A DNA stretch of 64,000 nucleotides, taken from the NCBI GenBank assembly GCA_007922195.1, contig ML681990.1:38763557-38827556 (forward strand), read 5' to 3'. Under the pieces are notes generated by a model. That model was given only the letters and a program-made list of their open reading frames with translations. It was not told where the DNA came from and searched no databases. Positions 37,025 through 48,300 of this stretch are shown here, piece by piece. A program made the position numbers and the translations under genes. Source of the stretch: Podocnemis expansa. Lineage: Eukaryota > Chordata > Testudines > Podocnemididae. How positions within the stretch are numbered: the first letter of the stretch is position 1; each line of letters opens with the position of its first letter.

Positions 37025-37540
37025 AGAGAACTATAACCCAGAGACCCAGTTGGACAGTGGTTGGATCTCAGAATCCCATCCAAAAGAGAAATGGGGGCAC
37101 AATCCTGCACTTAGAAGGAAGACTAGAGAAAGGCTAGTCTATCCAAGGACTGTAACAGCCCACACACATACACATGCACATACATACCCCCAGACACAAA
37201 GAAATAAAGGAAACTCAGCATAATGTGGCACCATTTTTTTACTATAAATAGTAAGCCAGATCCTCAAAAGGTATATATTGTTATAGATCCATTAACTTCA
37301 ATTAACGTAGAGTAAAAGTTTCAAAAGTACTTAAATGATTTAAGATTTTATGTCCCATTTTCAAAAGCAATTTACAGCTTGGCTTTACTGATCAGGAAGC
37401 TGATCCAATAAAACTGCCCACCTCTGACTCATGCTACTGAAAACATCGCAGTAAGTAGGTATTAGACAATAGGAGGAAGATACACAAGGTATTTTAAGTC
37501 AAAGTAGCGTCACAGGATAGCCCCGGGCTTAGTCACTTAC

Positions 37541-38250
37541 AGTATGTCTACACTGGAGGCTCTGTTAAGTCAACCTAATAAGGTCAGCTTTAACTCAACT
37601 TAAAGTCAACCTTGTTAAGTTGATTTAAAGAGTCCACACTGAAAACTTCTGTCGAGTGCCTGAGTCCACACTGGCAGGTGCTAGGTCGAAAGAGGAGTGG
37701 TGCATTGTGGCTAGCTGTCCCAGATTGCACTGGAACTCTGGGAGGGGGCCTGGAGGCCAATTAGGTTGACTTAAGGGCTTTCCCCATCTACATCAGCTTA
37801 AGTCAACTTAAGAAGTAGAGCCCTCCATGAATACAAATACATGGATCCATATCTGACCTGCATCCACAAGAAATGGCCCGCAGATATCCATGTTGTATCT
37901 GTGGATGCAGATATAATGTGGATATCTGCATATTTGCAGGGCTCTAGCTCTGTGCAGATAAAAATATGTGGATCCATATCCAATCTGCATCTGCAAGAAA
38001 TGGTCCACGGATATTTGTGTTATATCCATGGATGTGGATATAATACGGTTATCTGCAGATATCTGCGGATTTGCAGGGCTCTATTAATAAGGTTCACTTA
38101 AGCGTTAAGTTGACCTTAAGAGATGGTGTTATTAAGTCGACTTAAGGAAGTGCTTAAGTCAACTTAATAAAAGCCCAGTGTGGCCGCAGAAGTCTGCAGG
38201 TTGGCAACCTTCCTTAAGTCGACCTAAGGCTCCACTGTGCACATAACATT
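37541..38250. mobile_element. Foldback element with nested hAT
   Basis: AAGTCAACTTAA-type palindromes on both sides of the hAT at 37816-38083; left edge TATGTCTACACTGG. The right edge is diverged, and ends are approximate. Confidence 0.5.
37816..38083. mobile_element. hAT-type element (TAGAGCCCT ends)
   Basis: Ends TAGAGCCCT and AGGGCTCTA; flanks TTAAGAAG (37808-37815) and TTAATAAG (38084-38091) match at 7 of 8. Inside are repeated GATATCTGCAGATATCTGC-like blocks and two inverted CATGGATCCATATC / GGATCCATATC segments. Confidence 0.8.
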
Positions 38251-39004
38251 ACAGCCTAAATCCCACTGAATGTCACTAGACAAGATTTTCAAAAATGTTT
38301 AAGTGATTTAAAATTTTAAATGTTTAATGATTTAAAAACACCATATTTCTCTCGGGAAGTTTTGACAAAAGATATTTTTCAATGGGAAAAGGTCTGTCAG
38401 AAATTTTTCAACCTCCTCCAATTTGTAGCTTTAGTTAACACACCAGCAGAAAAATATGGTTGTTAAATGGAAGCCACTGCAAGAAAAATATCTGCACTCT
38501 AATTTAAAACACAGCAATTCATTAGTGCCATTCAAGGTGCAATCTCTACTTATGATCCACTGTCCTATAATTTAATTTTTCCACACCTGTTTCAGGCAGC
38601 AGGACAAAACAGGGCAAGTTTTACGGGGCTACTAAAATACATGTTGGGTATGAAAAAAAACATTTCAAAGCATGCTTTAGTGGCATTATAAAACATGCCC
38701 TGTGCTCTTTTACTGCCATAATACTATTCTTAATTTTCTAAAATAAATAAATTCATTTAAATTGTTCATAGTTGTAAAATGAGATTTCCAAAAAAATAAT
38801 TTTTTTAATGCTAAGCTTCTCTACTTTCAGAAAGCTGCATTAATGATTTTAGTAGCCTCTCACTCGTAAATTGTCAGTCAGTTAGTTATCTCATATCTTA
38901 TTTCATGTATTTGGAAGTTAAGCCCCACAGCATGAAAAGAATTATTTACTATAGATGAAGAATAAGGAAAATATGAAAACCGATCATCCACATAAAAGAA
39001 GAGT

Positions 39005-39120
39005 GTGGGATTTTCTCCCATGAAAGCTCATGCAATGAATAAATTTGTTAGTCTGTAAGTGCCATAGAACTCCTTGTTTGTTTTCCTGAACTAGACTTAT
39101 AGGGTTGCCCCCTTTGGAAC
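39005..39120 (+). mobile_element. Neptune/Penelope 3' tail
   Basis: GTGGGATTTTCTCCCATGAA to AGTGCCATAGAACTCCTTGT followed by the GAACTAGACTTATAGGGTTG extension. A further 20 bp of tail in the opposite sense is at 39162-39182. Confidence 0.65.
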
Positions 39121-40520
39121 CTAGTTTGTTATGAATCAGTTTCCCTAAGTTACTGCTCTATTCAAAAAACAAACAAGGAGTCTCTATTTAGAGGATTTAT
39201 GACAGTTAATAAATGCTGAGCATTAATTTGTAAGGCAAGATATAAAAGAGTAGTATTCACTTTCAATATCAACAAACAATTCTATCCAAATACTGTAAAA
39301 TGTAAAATTAATGTAACATGGTTTTAGTATTCCACTTATTTCAGACTGATTATTACATACTCAGTTTTACCATGAAACAATTAAGAAGCCATAAGGCATA
39401 TATTCTGTGACTCAAAGATGTGAAATTGACAGCATACTATATTTATAACTACTTGTACAACATGTGAGTATAACAAAAATACTTCTCTCAATTTTTACTC
39501 AGTTTAAAATAAAACTGGAAAATGCTGTTGAGAAACAGTTCATTCTAATCTAATGTTTAGCCCAAATGAAGTTAAGAACAAAAGTAGAGTTCACATGTAC
39601 GTCTCTTATATAGCTCAGTTCAACAGTGATATATTTATATAATATGATTTTTAAAAAGGCCCTTTTCTATCAAGAAAGTCACATAATTCTAATCATTCCG
39701 TCATGGCAGAAGAGCAGATTCGTGCCTAGTCAGCCAACAATTCTCCTCATCTGACTCAAAACCATTATATGATCCATTATAATTTTCTCCAGCAATCTGG
39801 AAGCTGAATCAGAATTTCCAAAATATGTAGTATTTGTTCCAATACAATACCCTCAATTTTACAGCTTAAATTGTTGCCACTTCTACATTTATTTCCTCCA
39901 AGTTTTAACCAACCAAGTTCCACATTTACATTGATTGCTAAACAAAATGTGCCACAAAGAAACAGCCAAACACACAAAGATACAATAATGGTATGATAAG
40001 ACTTCCTAAATAAAAAGATGTGACGTTTATCAAGTCTGTTCCTAAGAAGTAACAAGAACAGGGACAATATGCTCACTGTAGCCTGTGAAATTTGTGGCCC
40101 TGTTCATGTTTTTTGCCCAACTAGGAGTTCTTCAAGGAGCTGAGTGGGTACAATAGTCTTTCCTTTCACCAGGTAATATAATAGGTTGCAATGTGGCAGA
40201 ATTCTACTATGCAGATGGAAGAACAGCTGTGTGAGCGGCTTATGGAATCTGCCCTCCAGCAAAAGGCATAAAGTGAAGGCCTGATTTAAAAAATGTACAA
40301 ACCATGAGAAAAACAATGAGTGGGATTTCAATTTACAAAAATTGAAACCATATTTATAAGAATCAGTAAAGGATATAAATAAATTTTTTTGGTTTTGTGT
40401 CCAAATACACCTTGAGTGCTTCTCTACTTCTAAAGCTTTCGATAAAACTTAAGTTCCTAAGACAATAAAAATTTTATTCAAAAAAACATTTTTTAAAGAA
40501 ATGTTATTTTTACACCTATT

Positions 40521-41016
40521 GGGTATGTCCACACGTATTTTTTAAATTGAAATAACACTGGTTATTTCGATTTAAAAGAGATTAGGTCCACACAATGTTT
40601 TCTTGTTTCGAAATGACGAGCTCCGTCATTTCAAAACAAGAGACTTTATTTTGAAACAGCTTAAACCTACTTTAATTTTGAATTGTCTGTTATTTTGAAA
40701 TGGTTATTTCGAAATAACGCCGTTCAAACGTGTTATTTTGAAATAACCATTATTTCAAAATAACACTTTTGCCCTTCTCCTTCCCAGGATGCCTTCCTTT
40801 TTGTATATATTGGGTGGGGGCATGGCCCAGTGAGGGGGTCATGTTGCCACACCTCCCATGGTGCCCCTCTCCTGATTCGAAATAACAAGTCCTGTGTCTG
40901 GACTTGCTATTTCAATTTGAGGTTTTTGCTTATTTCAATTTAAGCTAATCTGAATTAAGGATTTTATTTTGAATTAATTTATTTTGATTTAACTTAAATC
41001 TTATTTATATGGCTGT
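40521..41016. mobile_element. Foldback element related to the TTTCGAAA family, decayed
   Basis: Starts GGGTATGTCCACACG and contains the same TTATTTCGAAATAAC-type palindromes as the GGCTGTGTTCACAC family, with a GC-rich centre (40775-40875). No clear right terminal repeat. Confidence 0.5.
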
Positions 41017-41049
41017 GTCTTCATATGTTTATATACTCTTAACTTGCAA

Positions 41050-42360
41050 TATTCAAATTTTATTATTTCTCTCAGTTGGGAATATTAAAGCAGAGGTATC
41101 TGTGCTTACCTGAAAGATTCCTTTCTTCAAGGAATATGGTCCACAGGTCCACTTCCATGGGTAGTTCAGCTTGTATGCAGTGTGCAGACAATTAGAACTG
41201 TCAATCACTAGTCGCATGAGAATGTCGTGTCCTTTGAAATTTCTTCTTGTTGAGATAACTTCCACAGCCAGGGCAATTCAAATTCATTTCCCTAAATTAC
41301 AGATTGTGCACTGTATTCTAAGGAAAAAGCACAATTTCTCCTACTGTGGAGTATGGAAAATTCTCACTAATGATCCTAAAATTCAAATCTTAAATGTCAA
41401 TTTCCTTCTCTATTCTGGATAAACCCTATCTCCCAAAGAAGTTTTCAAGGGAGGCAGCTTGTGCTGAGATGCCCAGAGAGAACACCTCTTTCATTCAGCT
41501 TTGTAAGTTAATCTAGTTGAGACTTTTCTGTTTTGTAGCATAATGTTGTGAACTTCAGCAGAATATCTTCTCTCAGTAGATGTTGTGAAGCCCATACGCT
41601 GCCCATTAGAAGTCATGATGTAAGGGTTTAGGGTTTGACCACTGTTCTGTGAGACTGTATAAGGCAGACCACTCAAAGTGATTGGGCACAGTCTTGAGAG
41701 TTCACCAGATCAAAATTCCACAACTACTAGACCCATCCCAAGCCTATCATGGTCACTGACCCAGCACCTTCCTCAGTTTCCTCATCACCCTCATTTCACG
41801 AATATCAGGGGGAAGGCATACATTAACCACAGTGTCCAAGAAATGAGAAAAGCATCTGACATTGATCCTCTACTAGAATCTCCTCTGGAACAGAACACTT
41901 GACATTTATTGTTCTGCTATGTGGCAAATTGGTCAACTGATGAATATTCTTGTTTGCAAAAGATGCTCTGCAATAGTAGGTCTTTGATCAGCCAATAGTG
42001 GTTGTCTGAGAACTGTTTGTTCAGGTGATATGTTAGCAAGAACTGAAAGCCTGAAAGATGCAGGACCAGTAGTATGAGCTGGTACTGAATACATCAATCC
42101 AAAGTCAAATAGCCTCCTGATAAAGTAGAGATGGCTCCTTGGTCAGCTGACATAATGCACAGCTGCAGTGTTATTTGCCAGCACTTGAAATCTAACATAG
42201 CTCATATGAAATCTATATTTTTGAGTCAAAGTAGGTGTTGATTTTTCTCAGTTGACCTTGAGGCCCAAAGGAGCAAGGAGCATTAAGGTCACTTGAATTG
42301 ACTTGGTCACTGTAACAGGGTAGCTGGCCCCTTAAATAAAGTTGGCCCAGCTCTCCTGTT
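41050..42360 (-). mobile_element. DIRS-like remnant: RNase H then tyrosine recombinase pieces
   Basis: On the minus strand, near 42180 the sequence reads VLANNTAAVHYVS, resembling the retroelement RNase H segment with DNxAAxxY; near 41500-41550 it reads NIMLQNRKVSTRLTYKAE and, after a stop, KRCSLWASQ, resembling the N-terminal start of a DIRS recombinase. The order is right. Stops and shifts throughout; no terminal repeats seen. Confidence 0.45.
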
Positions 42361-42769
42361 CCTGCAAGAGATACAAGAGCTATATTTGGGGTGTTGATGG
42401 ACTTTTCAGACTTGAAAGAGTGAATGTATGCTTTGAACTGTGCTGGGAAATTCTGTCTTATAGTTGTGGGACATTTTGTAATAAATGAACCTGCAAAATG
42501 TTATTTATACTCTGAAAGCTTTCATGGAATTACCAGGGACTCCAGAAGAAAGGGCAAAATGAAGGAAAGTGCCTCAGATTAGCCATTTATGAAGATATGG
42601 ATAGGTATGGATCCCCTTTCTCCTTAGATGAAGTGCCATGTATGTCAAGCCTGTAGTGAATATCCTAGGGCTGTGGCAGGGCCCTTTATTGGTACTGAGA
42701 TGTTCCTATTAGAAAACCGAGGTATTCCCTGTGAATTGGACATATGGATATATGAGACTATAACTAAAG

Positions 42770-43420
42770 TGTAATCTCCTTTCATAAAGGGTACACATCT
42801 ACAATTCATCAATTCAGTCCCTAGTTTAGGAATACTCTTGGATTCCTCACTGACACTAAGCTCTCACTTAGCACCATCTGTGACTAATGCTTTCTGTCAT
42901 CTCTGGCAGGCTATAAGACTTTGTCCCATACTGGCAGACAATAACCTGGCTTCAATTATTCACTCCTTTGCCACCTCTCGGTTGGACTACAACAATGCAA
43001 TATATCTGGGCATAAAGCCATCAGTGCTTAGGAAATTTCCGCTAATACATAAAACTGTGCTGTATCTCTTCACAAGCACATCACAGCAGCCCTCTGCTCT
43101 CTACACTGGAATCTAGTTCAAGTTCTTGATCCTTATCTTCAAAGCACTCCATGGTCTGAACCTAGGGTATCTAAAAGATCGTCCACAACTCCAGGATGAC
43201 AACTGGAGGTGGCAATTTCTCCTCTCTGGTAATAATGTAATAATGCAATAATTGTAAAGCTCATCTGTGCAAGAGATAGACTTTCTTGGGGACCAGTCTG
43301 AGTGTGGAATAAACACCAGCAGAAACTAACAACCCTTGCGAATTTCACTCTACATTCCACTCTAAGTGCCAGGCTCCTTTCTTTGATCTTGCTTTCTCCA
43401 ACATAGATAAATTAGATTAG
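42770..43420 (+). mobile_element. LINE reverse-transcriptase C-terminal remnant (L2-like?)
   Basis: A 92-codon frame (42838-43116) has LDSSLTLSSHLAP, LCPILADNNLASIIHSF and SRLDYNNAIYLGI, the pattern that follows the polymerase boxes in L2/Rex/CR1-group LINEs. It differs from the CR1 copies here. Later codons (YLKDRPQLQ near 43170) are in a shifted frame. Confidence 0.5.
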
Positions 43421-43672
43421 ATAATTTCCTAAAATAAGGAGGCACCTGTAATGCTCACCATCAAGCATGACTCAAGCTTTACAAAAGAGGCAAGTTATTT
43501 CATTTATGCCATGTTGCTAAAGCCTCTGTAAAATAGCTGGAGGAGGTCTCTCAAAAAAGATTTTGGCCTGGGATTTAAGGAGGAGCTCACCAGAAGGTTC
43601 CCCCTCTCTACTGCTTAGAATCCAGATAAGCCATATGATTTATGTTTTCCATTGGTTACCCAAACTGGTATA

Positions 43673-43762
43673 TGTGTAGGGAGTGGTCCTGCCTCTGGCA
43701 GGGGGTTGGACTAGATGACCTCATGAGGTCCCTTCCAACCCTATGATTCTATGACTCTATGA
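43673..43762 (+). mobile_element. CR1 3' tail
   Basis: GGGTTGGACTAGATGACCTC, CCCTTCCAACCCTATGATTC and CTATGACTCTATGA. Confidence 0.8.
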
Positions 43763-44323
43763 CCCCTGGGTTATATGTTATAAAGCTGTCAGCAGAGGGA
43801 ATATGCTGGACTCATAGGCCCATTACTACACTTTCCAGCACTGGCAGTGTCTATGCTGTGTCCAGTTTCCTCTATCCACAGCATGAACAGGAAGCAAAGA
43901 TGGAGGCAGCTGAGTCCTACAGGCAGAAGTGTGGCTTCTGTCACTGGTGACAGGGATTTAATTGCAACCTTCCATTTTGCACATCGGGCCTTCTGGCTTC
44001 ACTCCCCTCCTGGGTCCATCTGCATTTTCCAGAAAATCAGCACGCCAGATAGAAGACTATACCAAAATCCCTATAGCCAGCTGCCATGCTTCTGACTATA
44101 GAACTAGTGTTTTCCAGTGCTGTCAGTCTCCTTTTCTCGCCATGGGTGGGGATCTGAGCATTCTCAGACCTGGCTGTGAGGGGGAAACTGCACTCTGTCC
44201 ACAGAGCCAACCAAACTTCCCAATAAGACACTTAATAAGGGAGGTGAAGCAGGATACACAGACATTTTCTTTTGTCTTTGGTATTGTTCAAACAACTGTA
44301 TTCAGTGCCTTCCATGTTGCAAA

Positions 44324-44727
44324 GGCTGTGTTCACACAGCACTCTTATTTCGAAACAACAGAGGTTGTTTCAAAATAAGAAATACCCTGTTCACACAACG
44401 CATGATTGTTTTGAAACAACGGCACCCGTTGTTTTGAAACAACGGCGTTGTTTCAAAACAACTTAAACCCCATGTGGGGATGAAACAATGATGTTTTGAA
44501 ACGATTGTTTCGAAACAATGCCATCCGAACATGTTGTTTCGAAACAACAGTGACTTGTTTCGAAATAACTGTTGCCTGAAACTGCTATTTCGCTTTGAGC
44601 TTTTTTCCTTAATTCAAATTAACAAACTGTTAATTCGAATTAAGTTATTTCAAAATAAGGCATTATTTCGATACAAGTTGTTTCGACACAACTTATATTG
44701 AAATAATACCTGTGTGTGAACACAGCC
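44324..44727. mobile_element. Foldback MITE copy 4, 3-bp duplication AAA
   Basis: Ends GGCTGTGTTCACAC / GTGTGAACACAGCC, AAA at 44321-44323 and 44728-44730, 404 bp, same orientation as copy 2. Confidence 0.88.
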
Positions 44728-44734
44728 AAAGTGT

Positions 44735-44822
44735 CTTAGGAAGTGGGATTTTCTCTCATGAAAGCTCATGCAATAAATAAATTAGTTAGTATTTAAGTGC
44801 CACAGGACTCCTTGCTTGTTTT
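44735..44822 (+). mobile_element. Neptune/Penelope 3' tail
   Basis: Starts a few bases after foldback copy 4: GTGGGATTTTCTCTCATGAA to AAGTGCCACAGGACTCCTTG. Confidence 0.7.
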
Positions 44823-45500
44823 GCCTTTGCGTTTCCTGGGCCTTGGTCTTCCCCTGAAACCTGTGGGGAGAGTAGTTGCCACAAATGGCTCAGAAGGGAA
44901 GCAGAGCTGAGAGAACAATATCCTCAAAAGGCAAGAGCAGCCCCAGGACACAACTGGGTATCAGACAGGCAAATTACTGAGCCAAATTATTAGTGTAACC
45001 ATTTGAATAAAGTTCAGAATTTCCCTCAGAAAAGCTCTGTAGCAGGGAGGTCTGGATGAGCTGCTGACCGAGGAGAAAAACAGAAAGAACCTCAGGATGC
45101 TGTGCTGCATGGTTCTCCCCCAGGTTGGAAAGTACCCACTGTAACAGAGATATGGACTTTATGCACAATACAGAATGCTATCATTCACTCTGCAGTATTT
45201 AAGGTGAAATTTACTCTTGTTCACATGCCTGTACAGGACCTATGTAACCATTTAAAACATCAAAATAGAATTTATGTAAGAATTACTCTCTAGAAGAAAA
45301 TAAGGTGTTAAGTGATAGTCAGCATGCATTAGCTGAGAAAAATCACATCAAACCAACCTGATAGCTTTCTGTTCTGGGGGTAACAAGCCTTGTGGATACA
45401 GGGGAAGATGTAGATGTGGTGTATATAGACTTTAGTAAAGCTTTTCATATGGGCTCGCATCACGTTTTTATTAACAAACTAGGTAAGTACAGCCTGGGAT

Positions 45501-45688
45501 CAGTGGTGTTCAAACTTAGGATCGGGACCCAGGACTGGGTCGTGGACACTCAAGTACTGGGTCGTGGCATCCATTACTGCTGCCACCAAAAGACTGGAAT
45601 GCATTGCTAAAAGATGTAATTGTTAGATCATGGGCAGAAATTTTTTTTTTTAAACTGGGTCTCGAGGAAAAAGGTTTGAAAACCACTG
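45501..45688. mobile_element. hAT-type element nested in CR1
   Basis: Starts CAGTGGTGTTCAAAC and ends GGTTTGAAAACCACTG. Flanks CCTGGGAT and GCCTGGAT correspond once a one-base slip is allowed. Same family as 22363-22550. Confidence 0.8.
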
Positions 45689-46729
45689 GCCTGGATGGAG
45701 CTACTATAAGATGCGTGAAAAACTGGTTCAATAACAGCTCCCAGAGAGTAATTACCAATGGTTCACAGTCATGCTGGAAGGGCATAACAAGCAGTGATTG
45801 GTTCTTGATCAAGTTCTGTTCAATATTTTCACCAAATGATGGCATAGAGAGTACACTTATAAAATTTGCTGATGATACCAAGCTGGGAGGTGCTTTCGAG
45901 AATAGGGTCATAACTCAAGATGATTTGGATTTACTGGTGAAATGGTCTGAGGTACACAGAATGAAATTCAATAAAGACAAGTGCAAAGTACTCCACTTAG
46001 GAAAGACCAATCCATTGCACATATGCAAAATGGGCAATGACTGCCTACGAAGGAGTATTGTGGATAGGGATCTCCTTGTCATAGTGGACCACAAGTTAAA
46101 TATGAGTCACCAGTGTAACACTGTTGCAAAAAAAAAATACTATTCTGGGATGTATTAACAGGAGTATTGTAAGAAAAATATGGGAAGTTATTCTTCCTCT
46201 CTACTCCACCCTGATCAGGCCTCAGCTGGAGTATTGTGTCCAGTTCTGGATGCTCCATTTCAGGAAAGAAGTGGACAAACTGGAGGAAGTCCAGAGAAGA
46301 GCAACGTGAATGATCAGAGGTCTGGAGCACTTGACTGATGAGGGAAAATTGAATGAGCTGGGTTTGTTTAGTTTGGAAAACAGGAGACTGGCAGGGGACA
46401 TAATAACAATTTTCAAGTACCTAAGAGGTTGTCATGAGGAGGAGGGAGAAAAATTATTCTCCTTAACTGCCAATGATATGACAAGAAGCAATGGGTTTAA
46501 ATTATGGCAAGGGAAGTTGAGGTTGGACATTAGAAAAAAAATTCTAACTATCAGGGTGATTAACCACTGGAATAAGTTGCCTAGGCAGGTGATGGAATCT
46601 CCATCATTGGAAGTTTTTAGGAGCAGGTTAGACAAGTATCTGTCAGGGGTGGTGTAAGAGGGTCTTGGTCCTGCCATGAGTGCAGGGGACTGGACTTGAT
46701 GACTTTTCATTGTCCCTTTCAGTTTCTAT

Positions 46730-47133
46730 GGCTGTGTTCACACACAGGGGGTTATTTCGATACGGTTGTTTCGAAACAACTTGCATCAAAATAACACCTT
46801 ATTTTGAAATAACTTAAGTCGAATTAACAGTTTGTTAATTCGAATTAAGGAAAAAAGCTCAAAGCGAAATAGCAGGTTCAGGCAACAGTTATTTCAAAAC
46901 AAGTCACCGTTGTTTCGAAACAACATGTTCGCACAGCGTTGTTTTGAAACAATTGTTTCAAAACAACGTTGTTTTGTCCCCACATGGGGTTTAACTTGTT
47001 TCAAAACAACGCTGTTGTTTTGAAACAATGGGACCTGTTGTTTCGAAACAACCGTGCGTCGTGTGAACAGCCTAAATCTTATTTTGAAACAACCTCTGTT
47101 GTTTCGAAATAAGAGGGCTGTGTGAACACAGCC
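46730..47133. mobile_element. Foldback MITE copy 5, 3-bp duplication TAT
   Basis: Perfect terminal repeats, TAT at 46727-46729 and 47134-47136, 404 bp, in opposite orientation to copies 2 and 4. Inserted in the CR1 tail. Confidence 0.88.
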
Positions 47134-47521
47134 TATGATTCTATGAAATTAAATGATACAGAGTCCAGGTGCAGAAGTGAATTTCATCTTATGGGAATAC
47201 CCCAGAGTGAAAAAATATGGATAACATAGATACAGTAAACAGAATCGCCTGCTTCTAAATTAAAGGTAATCTGATTTTACTGTACCAATGTGTACTGCAG
47301 CAGCCCCATAGCACAGCCCCAGCTGGCACAGGCCAGCCTCCTACCCCCCAACCCCTCCTTGGAGATGGGAGGGGAACCAAGTTGACCCTTCACCACACAT
47401 GGGGAGGAGGCAGATCCTAATAGGCACCCCTAAGCACCTCCTGCATGCTCCCCCCCAAAGGGCTAGCCCAGTTTCCCCCCAGCACTTACACGCCACTACT
47501 CTAGTCCAGCCTTAGCTGGGA

Positions 47522-48300
47522 CAGGACAACTGATAAGTGTAAAATCCTGCACTTGGGACGAAAAAACCCCATGTACTGCTACAGGCTGGGGAGTGATCAG
47601 CTAAATAGCAGCACTGGAGAAAAGGACCTGGGAGTCATGGTGGATGGGAAGCTGGACATGAGTCAGCAGTGTGCTCTTGCTGCCAAAAAGGCCAATGGCA
47701 TACTGGGCTGCATCAGAAGAAGTGTTACCAGCAGATCAAGGGATGTGATCATTCCCCTCTATTCTGCACTAGTGAGGCCACATCTGGAATACTGTGTCCA
47801 GTTTTGGGCTCCCCACTACAAAAAGGACATGGACAAATTAGAGAGAGTCCAGAGGAGGGCAACCAAAATGATCAAAGGGCTGGAGCACAAGCCCTATGAA
47901 GAAAGACTGAAGGAACTAGGCTTATTTAGCCTGCAGAAGAGAAGACTGAGGGGGGATTTGATAGCAACCTTCAACTACTTGAAGGGTTGCTCCAAGGAGG
48001 AGGGAGCTCGACTGTTCTCGGTAGTAACAGAGGGCAGAACGAGAAGCAATGGCTTCAAGTTACAGCTGGGGCGGTCCAGGCTGGATATTAGGAAAAACTT
48101 CCTTACTAGGCGAGTGGTGAAGCATTGGAATAAGCTGCTTAGGGAGGTGGTGGAATCTCCATCTCTGGAGGTGTTCAAGTCCCAGCTGGACAAAACACTG
48201 ACTGGGATGATCTAATGGGAGTGGTCCTGCTTTTTTTGGCAGGGGGTTGGACTAGATGACCTCATGGGGTCCCTTCCAACACTATGATTCTATGATTCTA
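47522..48300 (+). mobile_element. CR1 LINE, young copy, 5'-truncated
   Basis: Begins in the CKILHLG-type segment after motif C, has an open frame to the natural stop and a complete tail (GGGTTGGACTAGATGACCTC, TATGATTCTATGATTCTAT). Confidence 0.92.
47553..48215 (+). CDS. CR1 ORF2 protein C-terminal fragment (220 codons open)
   Basis: The longest undisturbed mobile-element frame in the window. It covers [56 protein letters not shown] and [15 protein letters not shown] to the C-terminal stop of the CR1 reverse-transcriptase protein. The endonuclease and the catalytic polymerase boxes lie upstream in full-length elements and are missing here, so it is an inactive truncated insertion. No introns, no promoter. 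The reading frame's survival reflects recent insertion rather than host use. Confidence 0.9.
   Translation: MGRKNPMYCYRLGSDQLNSSTGEKDLGVMVDGKLDMSQQCALAAKKANGILGCIRRSVTSRSRDVIIPLYSALVRPHLEYCVQFWAPHYKKDMDKLERVQRRATKMIKGLEHKPYEERLKELGLFSLQKRRLRGDLIATFNYLKGCSKEEGARLFSVVTEGRTRSNGFKLQLGRSRLDIRKNFLTRRVVKHWNKLLREVVESPSLEVFKSQLDKTLTGMI

Larger units (their letters stand above)
45290..47145 (+). mobile_element. CR1 LINE, 5'-truncated, interrupted by a hAT and a foldback MITE
   Basis: From the QHALAEKNH stretch through VDVVYIDFSKAF (polymerase motif A, intact Asp) and KFADDTKLGG (motif C, 45865-45876) to the C-terminal LGLFSLENRR region (46310-46657) and a tail split at 46729/47134. A hAT at 45501-45688 breaks the frame between motifs A and C, and there are further shifts. 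The 184-codon frame at 45604-46158 begins inside the hAT and is not a natural protein. Confidence 0.85.

Noticed and set aside
40126..40173. Plus-strand 48-bp open stretch between AG and GT
   Set aside because: No similarity recognised and no partner exons; splice-like dinucleotides are common by chance.
41053..41265. Minus-strand 70-codon frame ending at a donor-like CAGGTAAGC
   Set aside because: Considered as an exon, but the neighbouring sequence is DIRS-like and no acceptor or known protein fits.
45604..46158. 184-codon frame as a gene
   Set aside because: The first 30 codons are hAT sequence, the rest CR1; a hybrid made by insertion.
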